Origin: Calycina herbarum
Lineage: Eukaryota; Ascomycota; Leotiomycetes; Helotiales; Pezizellaceae
Length of the DNA stretch: 64,000 nucleotides
Assembly (NCBI GenBank): GCA_001414485.1
Contig: LLEY01000076.1
Location: 124,001-188,000, forward strand
Reading direction: 5' to 3'
Shown here: piece after piece, positions 37,001 to 45,351 of the stretch
Numbering within the stretch: the first letter of the stretch is position 1
Layout of the letters: each line of letters begins with the position of its first letter
Position numbers and translations under genes: made by a program
The notes under the pieces: model-generated
Seen by the model: the letters and a program-made list of their open reading frames with translations, nothing else
The model's database searches: none
What the model was told of the DNA's origin: nothing

Positions 37001-39876
37001 TGCCTTCTTCATTGTAGTCTTTCCTATGCTTATCTGTCCAACACAGCATGTTTACAGTGCAGCTGAATTGACATCACAAAACGGCAAAGACGGAAACTCG
37101 GCCTATGTCAGTGTCCGAGGTACCGTCTTCGATCTAGGTGCCTTCCAACCCGTACATTACCCATCAATTGTTCCTTCGAAATCCATTTTGGCTTATGCTG
37201 GTTTGGATGCAACATCACTGTTCCCTGTGCAGGTCTCTGCTCTTTGCAATGGTGTAGACGGCACCGTCAACCCTCAGGTCTCCCTCGATTATTCAAGCAC
37301 CAATACATCTGGGTCCGCTGATGTGGTCAACACTGCCACTGATCTCAACTGGAAATATCATGACTTCAGAGCCTGGAAAACAGACGCCCGAAAAGATTGG
37401 TGGTTTGAGCAGTTCACGATGTTAAAGGCAAACTATAAAAAGGGCAACATTGGTTACACACCTGAATACGTCAAGACTTTGAGCAAGAAACAAAACTACA
37501 TTGCCATCTTGAACAGCAGAGTCTATGATTTTACCAAATATCTCGCTGGTGGTCGACGAGTCAATCCTATGGAGGGCGGAGATGGCACAGTCCCTACGGG
37601 AGTCAACACCGATTTCATGGACACCCAAGTCGTTCAGTTGTTCCAAATCAGAGCCGGTCAAGACGTGACCAAGTACTGGTTGGCTTTGGATATTAGCGAA
37701 GACCTTCGCTCTCGTATGTTGGTCTGTCTCGAGAACTTGTTTTACGTTGGTGATGTCGACACCAGAAACTCCATCAAGTGCAAGTTCTCAGAGTACCTTC
37801 TACTTGCCATCTCTATTCTTCTTTGCAGCATCATCGGGTTCAAGTTTTTGGCAGCCCTTCAATTTGGCGGTAAAAATGTGCCAGAAAATCTCGACAAGTT
37901 CGTCATCTGCCAAGTTCCTGTTTACACAGAAGACGAGGATTCCGTTCGACGTGCCTTGGATTCCGCTGCACGTATGAAGTACGATGACAAGCGCAAACTC
38001 ATCGTTGTTATATGTGATGGTATGATTATTGGTCAAGGAAACGATAAGCCAACACCTCGTATCGTGCTCGACATTCTAGGCGTCTCTGAAACCGTTGATC
38101 CTGAACCGTTGAGCTTTGAGTCGTTGGGCGAAGGTATGAAGCAACACAATATGGGCAAGGTTTATTCTGGTCTTTATGAGGTGCAGGGTCACATTGTGCC
38201 CTTCATGGTTGTCGTCAAAGTCGGAAAGCCTTCTGAAGTCTCACGTCCTGGTAACAGAGGAAAACGTGATTCCCAAATGGTCTTGATGAGATTCCTCAAC
38301 CGAGTTCACTACAACGCAGCTATGAGCCCTATGGAATTGGAAATGTACCACCAGATCCGCAACATTATCGGCGTTAACCCAACCTTTTACGAATTCATGA
38401 TTTGTATCGATGCCGACACTGTTGTTGCGCCAGATTCAGCCGCTCGAATGGTGTCTGCCTTCTTGGACGATACCAGACTCATTGGTGTGTGCGGTGAAAC
38501 TGCTCTTTCGAATTCCAAGTCATCTTATGTTACTATGATCCAAGTCTACGAATACTATATCTCTCACAATCTCGCCAAAGCTTTCGAAAGTTTGTTCGGC
38601 AGTGTTACTTGTCTTCCAGGTTGTTTTACCATGTACCGTATCCGAGCTGCTGAATCCGGAAAGCCACTCTTCGTCAGCCGAGAAGTGGTAGAGGCCTACG
38701 CAACCATCCGTGTCGACACCCTCCACATGAAGAATTTACTCCACTTGGGTGAGGATCGATACCTCACTACTTTACTCCTGAAGAATCACTCCAAGTACAA
38801 GACAAAGTATCTCTTCAACGCTCATGCCTGGACTATTGCTCCTGATACCTGGGCTATTTTCTTGTCCCAACGTCGTCGTTGGATCAACTCGACTGTTCAC
38901 AATCTCATGGAACTCATCCCGTTGCAACAACTTTGTGGATTCTGTTGTTTCAGTATGCGCTTCATCGTCTTTGTCGACTTGCTCTCTACACTCGTTCAAC
39001 CCGTTACTGTTGTCTACATCGGCTATTTGATTTACCAGGTCATCGCTCATCCTGCCGCTATTCCTATTCTTGCCTTTGTCATGCTCGGTGTCATTTATGG
39101 ATTGCAAGCCATCATTTTCATCATCCGCCGAAAGTGGGAGATGATTGGTTGGATGATTCTGTATATCCTTGCTATCCCAGTCTTCTCTTTCGCTCTCCCA
39201 CTCTACAGTTTCTGGCACATGGACGATTTCTCCTGGGGTAACACTCGTGTCGTCACTGGTGAAAAGGGTAAGAAGATTGTCATCACCGATGAGGGCAAAT
39301 TCGACCCATCTTCCATCCCAACCAAGAAGTGGGAAGAATACCAAGCAGAGTTATGGGAGGCACAAACTGCACGCGATGATCGATCTGAAGTCTCCGGCTA
39401 CTCGTATGGTACCAAGCACCCTGCTGCCATGTCGGAATATGGCTTCAACCCTGCTGCGCCCATGTCCCAAATGGGAGGCTATTATCCAAACGACAACAAG
39501 AGCGCACACCTTTACAACTCGCAATCTCGCATGTCATTGGCACATTCTGATGCTGCGGGCGATCACCGAAGCTTGTATGGCGGTAGCCAGTACGCTGGAG
39601 CTCAGGACCTCGAGCTCTCGAATCTTGCTGGTCTCCCCAGTGATGATTCGATCTTGGCTGAGATTCGAGAGATTCTTAAGACTGCGGATTTGATGACGGT
39701 TACGAAGAAGAGTATCAAGGTTGAGTTGGAGAAGCGGTTTGGTGTTGCTCTTGATGCTAGGAGGGCTTATATCAATTCTGGTATGTTTATTTCACCCTCG
39801 TTCCTTTTTCAAATTGTATTCATTGCTAACATGTTGATTTCTAGCTACCGAGGCTCTCCTTTCTGGTGCGTTGTAA
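34097..39876 (+). CDS. chsV: class V chitin synthase with myosin motor domain
   Basis: Three exons, 34097-34392, 34448-39780 and 39845-39876, give 1886 residues. The myosin motor keeps an intact P-loop, GESGSGKST (about residue 100, just after the first intron), and a DIPGFE-like IIDFPGFS. Then come two hydrophobic segments ([35 protein letters not shown]), cytochrome b5-like folds, a further membrane segment, and the chitin synthase core with [33 protein letters not shown] and [14 protein letters not shown] (about residue 1570). C-terminal membrane helices and a DEK_C domain follow. The terminal exon encodes only TEALLSGAL. The start chosen is [13 protein letters not shown]; an in-frame ATG at 34031 would add 22 residues. 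It is an actin-guided hyphal-tip chitin synthase in studied moulds. Confidence 0.94.
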
Positions 39877-40587
39877 GGATCTTCTTGGATTGTTTCGGGG
39901 GGATTTTTTGGAGGGGAGGGCAAAAATGCATTTATGGAGTTCCTTATTGAAATCTGTTTTATTGAGGGTTGGATTGTAGCAATAGTGAACGCAGGCGGGG
40001 AAAGGAAACTTTTTTTTCATGACTTTTTTTTGGGCGTATTGGAATTGAATCAAGAAGGGTGAGGGCATGCGCGGAGAGAGACAGAAGATAATAATACTAC
40101 TACTATTTATGTTTGTATATTGTTCGTGGAAAGACAGCCTCGTGTCTTGCTTGAAGAGTTTGTGAGCTTTGAATGAAGGTCTCGAACACTGCTAATGGAT
40201 TGAGGTTTGTTTCGGGGAAACCCCCTGAATCTCCCCCACAATTGGCGGGCCGCGAAACGCAACCTCGGACGATCTCCCCGATGCTTTTTTCATCAATCCC
40301 AAACCGTGGTGACGGGAAGAAGCTTGGGGATCGATGGATTTTCTCCGCAATAAATTTGATTTCTGGGGACGACGAAATAAGGAGTACGAAGCTGTCTGGG
40401 GTGGTGGGATGTTAGATAGATTGGGCTGTAATCTTAGGGGATTGATACATATAAGGAGGGAGTTTGGCCCGGTCCGAAAACTCGGTCATTATCAAGCTTT
40501 TTCCTCTATTTATTTTTTCGAGTACTGCATTTTTGAGAAGACCGACTTGAGATTAAGCAGAAAGAAACGAAAATACAAAACGAAAAG
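39877..40587. other. intergenic region, no gene seen
   Basis: The 3' flank of the class V chitin synthase and promoter of the small secreted protein gene. Short ORFs only. Confidence 0.45.
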
Positions 40588-41299
40588 ATGATCTGTACTT
40601 CTTGGGTTATGATGGTGCTTGCCACCTCGGCGACCATGGTGGGAGCTACGTTGAACCCGGCGAGTTCGAATACCAAGGGGAAATGTCCTAGTACTTATAA
40701 TTGCTCTGGTTAGTCTTTCCATTTCCTCCATTTCAGTATACCCATTCTCTTCGTCTGGTCAGCCCTCTCCCCTCTTCCTTACCCTCTTCCCCCCTATCCT
40801 CTCTCTCCGCTCAACTAACACCCCCCAACAGCATCCAAAACCTCAAAAGCCATCCAAGCCGCAGAATGCTCCCACAACACACGTACCTCCACCACCCAGA
40901 CCTTTGCCGTTTTCGTGCAAGATCACCAGTATGATGGCAATAACGGGTATCCGTATGGCAATTGTACGGCGTATACTTGTACTAGTCCTACGAGCTCGCA
41001 GATGGTTGCGAATAGTGATTGTTGGACTTTTTTTTGGAGGTGAGTTTTTTGTGGTTTTCTTTGAGGTAGAAAAAGAGGGGTGGAGAGGGGATGGGGATGC
41101 GACTCTCGACTCCTCCGGAGCTTACAGAAGGAAGGATGGGAATGGCATGGGATGACAGGAATTGGCTAATAATTTGAATAGTGGAACTGGAGAAAGTACT
41201 GGCTATGGAACGACTTGTATTAAGAGCCCTGATGATGGGACTTGTGGGTGTGAGAATTCGGATGGGACGTTTGTGTATGGGGGGACTACCTGTGTTTGA
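40588..41299 (+). CDS. small secreted cysteine-rich protein
   Basis: Three exons, 40588-40708, 40832-41039 and 41182-41299, give 148 residues. None of the exons is a long ORF, so the gene is easily missed. The N-terminus MICTSWVMMVLATSATMVGA is a clear signal peptide. The mature part has ten cysteines (an even number, in CPSTYNC, AAEC, GNCTAYTC, SDCW, TTC, GTCGC and TTC contexts), several possible N-glycosylation sites (NCT, NCS) and no membrane segment or GPI signal. The last intron has a GCTAAT branch. I recognise no named family. Size, secretion and cysteine density fit an effector-like or cell-wall-interacting apoplastic protein, an inference only. Confidence 0.8.
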
Positions 41300-42685
41300 G
41301 GAGGGCTCTTGGAATAAAGGATGGGAATGGTGAAGGTGGCGGAGTAAAATTCTCTGTAGATATTTTGATTCCTTCGCGGCGGAGTTAACATTGTGTAATT
41401 TTTTGTACTTCACATGTTGTTGAGGCTGTGAGTTGGTCTTTACGTCTCTTTGCTTGCTGGGTTTTTCTTTTCTGTGAGAGAGGAAGTATATAGTTCTTGA
41501 ACTTATCCCTAGACATGACTTCACTTACTAGATGATGACAACTTACTCCCGAATATTTTACTCTTCAGGCGTTGCTTAGCTTACTGGATATCGTGGCTTA
41601 CTCGTAACAACAATTATAGAGCCCAAGCAAGAACTACGGCTTCGGACCGAACTCTATGAAGCTCGATGTCTTGGCGCCGATCCGTCCGCTTTACCCATTT
41701 TACGAGAGAAACATAACAGTATAGAGCAGCTAGATAAAATATATAAGAAGACTCAAATTTATTTTCTTACTTTGATTGATTAACTGGTTAAATTGAATTT
41801 TTACCTCAACTGAATAAGACAATCGAGATACTCGACATAACTTCCGAGAACATATAAAGTAAGTTGTATATTTCATGTAAACTATTGTCTTAGGTACTTG
41901 GATTAATTAGAAAAAATATCTTACTCAACTAGAACAATTTAGAGCTCTAAGTTAAGTTATGTTATTATCGTGAAGTGTTAGAGACGGTTCTCAGCTTTTT
42001 TGGTACTAAAGGCTTTCAGTTGAAATAATAATACGTTTTCGATGATACTTAGAGTGTTCCTTTTATATATAATATTTCCATAGTTCTTGTAAACAGGTAG
42101 AGCTTGTCAGAAGATTTGACTTGATTCTAGGTAAATAGTACTATGCAACGTGACTCAACAAAGTACTTGAGAAAATTCAAGTAACTGCATTATTACTAGC
42201 ATACTCACTTTTTACTACTTTCTTCGTATCAAGAAAGAGAGTAGAAGGTAAAATAAGAACTCTATACTTTATAAGAGGTTCGGAGTTTTACTAGCCACTT
42301 TAACGAGAAAAAGAGAGAATAAGAAAGTGAAGAGAGGTTTATAAGATATTTTAGATCTTCTATATCTTTAGAACTTGGGTTATTTATTTACTTTACTCTA
42401 GCTAAATAGAATCGTCATTTAAATTAACTAAAATAACTAGAATAATGATTAGATAAAAGATAAAGTTCTATTTTTGTATTTTCGGAAGTTAGGTCGAGTA
42501 TCTTGATTGTTACACTCAATTGGAGTAATTTTTAAAAATAACCGAAGTAGCTGGGTCAATTATTTTACTTGTTCGAAATACCTTGTTTTCTTTTATTATA
42601 TTATACTATTAATTCAAGACAATGAGATTTTATGATATAATCCAATTAAGAGTTTGAGAAAAAAAATATTTAATTCTGAATTCAA
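41300..42685. other. AT-rich, RIP-like degraded region with an ORF remnant
   Basis: About 1.4 kb of strongly AT-rich sequence full of TAA/TTA strings. Near its left edge, 41583-41785, is an open stretch of 60-odd codons with normal composition (TGYRGLLVTTIIEPKQ, LRTELYEARCLGADPS, IEQLDKIYKKTQ) ending in TAA. It has a coding look but no recognised family. The rest is consistent with a transposon remnant mutated by RIP. Confidence 0.5.
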
Positions 42686-44376
42686 CTAGTCATCCGCTGT
42701 GAGGTGTGGCTCGGATAGTGTGACATCCACGAACTCATCCATCTCCTCCAACCGCCAGTGATGCTGGAGGTATTTCGCAAGGCAAAGTGTGTGCGTATCC
42801 CACACAATCACACCATCTTCTCCCGTTGCAACCTTGTTCACCAATACGATGTAGTTTTTAATTCTCACCGGGAACCAAAATGGTGCCTCGACCAGTACTT
42901 TCCATACATCAGGCACCTCTATACATTTGCATTATTGTGCGGTGAAGGTGGCCGTCTGGATATCCATTAGCTTAGTCTGATCTTTACGGGCCTGCTGCTC
43001 AGCATGACCCTTGAGCTGTGCCATCCATTCTTTGAGTGAGTTGAACAACTCCTCGGCTATGAGGCCCGCCTCGTGAAAAGAGTCTTCGTCCAAGTCAGCA
43101 TCACCCATTGGCGCGATCACCCTTTGGGGATTAGATTTGACAAACAACAAATGCTTTTCTCGGAAAAATTCCTTGATGGGTTGCACCAGGGCATCCTTGA
43201 TATCCACCTCCTCAAGTTCGATACGCTCCTTCAAAATCAAAATATCCCCAGTCGTGTTTTCACCGGCTGTATCTTTCTTGCGTCTTTCCAGATCATTTTG
43301 AGTATACCCAAGGTGCTCGGATGCAGAAAATCGCAAAGTTGGAAGGGGGGGCGGGGGAATGGGTTGCCCAGTACTTGAAGCGCCTGTGACATCCATGGAG
43401 GCTTCTCCAATCTCGGTCACCAAAGTATTTGCAACCAAGGGGGGATGCAATTGGTCCATTCCAGGGGCCAGTTGAAGCTGCGACTGGTTACTTTCTGGAG
43501 GGGGGCAGGCAATGTGATCAAAAAGGTCGCGACCTTTTGATCTTTGAAGCCTCCAGCCTGGACGAACCCATACTCATTTGTACCACAGCCGTGCTTTCTC
43601 AATAGTTCCCCGTCAAGACATGCGACGGGTGCTTGGATGTCTTTTTTTCTTTTTTCATCCGCTGCCTTTGTGATGTCTTGGACTACGAGGGACTTATCGC
43701 CCCGAATAGTTTTCGATGGGTTTTCTCGCTTGTCCTCAAGTCCCTTGAGCATCTGGAGATTGAGAGCCCCAACAAAATTGACTGGTGCATAGGACTCTGC
43801 CAGCTGGGCAATTCTTCCAGTTGTTTTAGCTGCTCGGAAAGCTTGGGTATCGTCGAATAGGATTCGCAAAAGATCCGCCCCACGCTCACTGTCTTTCCAG
43901 TGGGCTGTGATTCTCTTTTTAGCCGCACTTAGCCGATCTCTGGTTTGCTCGTATCTCGTAGCAGAATCCTTAAATTCTGCAAATCTCTCGAAAAGGCTGT
44001 CCTGGGTCGATTGCAGGCAGGTCTTGATATAGGCGTTCACAGCAAGGGTAAAAGACTCTCCGCCGTCTTCAAACCCCTTCCACGACTGAAGACTTGCCGT
44101 CAAAATCTCCTGTCTCTGTTCCTCGTTGGCTGCTTGATCACAAAGCTTTATAATGTCTTCGGCGCCTGAGACCGTCTGGCCCTGAAATGAAATTTGGCCA
44201 ATGGCACCTGCGGGGTCGGGGGCTTGGGTGTTTTTGGTCGGGTTTGCCGTCTGTTTGGACTTGATCATCTTTTGCATTTGTCTGGGATTGGCGATGCTAT
44301 CATCATCATCCGCACCGACTTTCTGGTTCGACTTCGTAGGTCTCGGGGCTTTCCTGGGCTTTCCTGGTGGGGCCAT
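42686..44376 (-). pseudogene. unrecognised gene interrupted by a -1 frame change and an in-frame TAA
   Basis: Three minus-strand ORFs (44376-43417, 43459-42932, 42916-42686) make one collinear coding region. ORF 1 starts MAPPGKPRKAPRPTKSNQ, is basic then helical and charged, and passes from ITLPAP into the second frame (PPESNQSQLQLAPGMDQL) if one base is re-read in the six-cytosine run complementary to 43500-43505. ORF 2 ends ATFTAQ then TAA, and the same frame continues as CIEVPDVWKVLVEAPFWFPV...to a TAG at 42686. The combined product would be about 560 residues without membrane segments or known motifs. A one-base indel plus nonsense mutation is the simplest reading. Alternatives are two short genes or recoding. 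Flanking DNA is AT-rich and repeat-rich. Confidence 0.5.
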
Positions 44377-45351
44377 GTTGAAGGACTTGCTCCGAAAAGA
44401 AGAGGGTACATGGCGATATTCTTTGCGGGTCAGAAGACCAGATTTGGTGGGGAAAACTTCTTGCTCAACGGATGGAAAGGAAAGATGGAGGAGAAATGGA
44501 GAAGAACTCTACTTTTATACTCGTTAGCGCCAACCACCAATCCCAATTAGGAAACGGCAACGGTCTTTTGCTGCAGATCGCAGAAGCATTTCGATGTCAA
44601 CAAAAATTAATTGAATTTCCTTAATTGGGTAAATCAAAGTTTTGTTGCAGATCGCGCATGCTCAAGACCCTGTCAATGGAGTATGGTAGAAGGTGATAGA
44701 ATGCTTTACTAGAAATGAAAGAACTTGAAAACTTACTCAAATAGGCAGGAACGGCCCGGACTGTAGATTGATGGAGAAGATAGAGGAAAAAGGCAGAAAA
44801 AGTTACTTTTAAGCTACTAGCGCTAACCTTTCCACTAAACTAAACTTTGCAAGAATTGGCTCAGTGAATTGGCAGGAGCGAGTGTGTTTGGTTTCAAAAG
44901 TGAAGTCTACCGTCCCAGATCATTCTCGCTAAAAAGACTGGCGGATTGAGCAGACCCACCAGGAATTCGTGACTGTAGCCCCGTCGCGCTTTTCCTTTTA
45001 CAATTGTCCTAAAATTCTAGGAGAATAAAGTAATACAAACATAATTATTCTAGTTGTTTTGGACAATTAGATTCTTTTTCCCAGTCTTGGTTGAACAATC
45101 GGGCAGGCAGAGCACAGGGAGCCTACTCTTGGCCAGTCACGAATTCCTACACCCCCTGGTGAACCTGTAATATCTCAATAACCCCTCTCTAGTTTCTCGC
45201 AAGTCGTTCGAAAAGAAATCACTAGTCAGTCATGAACCATATTTCCCCAAAATAAAAATTGTATTTTTTGATACGCCTATATAATTCCATCCCAGTGGAT
45301 TCACCGGATCCCACAAATTGAAGTCCCATGGTTCCTTGATACATACTCGTT
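44377..45351. other. repeat-bearing intergenic region upstream of the unknown gene
   Basis: Contains two pairs of direct near-repeats. One is built on CTACTTTTATACTCGTTAGC (44509) versus a similar TACTTTTAAGCTACTAGCGC (44804). The other is TTGCTGCAGATCGC (44568) versus TTGTTGCAGATCGC (44643). The inverted-repeat element at 44957-45161 is also here. No gene seen. Confidence 0.5.
44957..45161. mobile_element. MITE-like inverted-repeat element, second type
   Basis: CACCAGGAATTCGTGACTG at 44957-44975 is repeated inverted at 45134-45161, where the right copy carries a small extra segment (CACCAGG...GGAATTCGTGACTG). An inner inverted repeat, ATTGTCCTAAAAT versus ATTGTCCAAAAC with CTAG, lies around 45002-45068. 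The element is about 205 bp with no ORF. The architecture (outer TIR plus inner palindrome) parallels the 8230-8469 element, but the termini differ. Confidence 0.65.

Noticed and set aside
38772..39344. 190-codon minus-strand ORF
   Set aside because: It is antisense to the class V chitin synthase catalytic and membrane regions.
40988..41524. 178-codon minus-strand ORF
   Set aside because: It overlaps the spliced small secreted protein gene antisense and has low-complexity, unlikely composition.
43500..43505. Programmed -1 frameshift as the explanation for the C6 run
   Set aside because: The codons do not allow good re-pairing in both ribosomal sites and no clear downstream stimulator was seen; an indel is simpler. 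Kept only as an open alternative.
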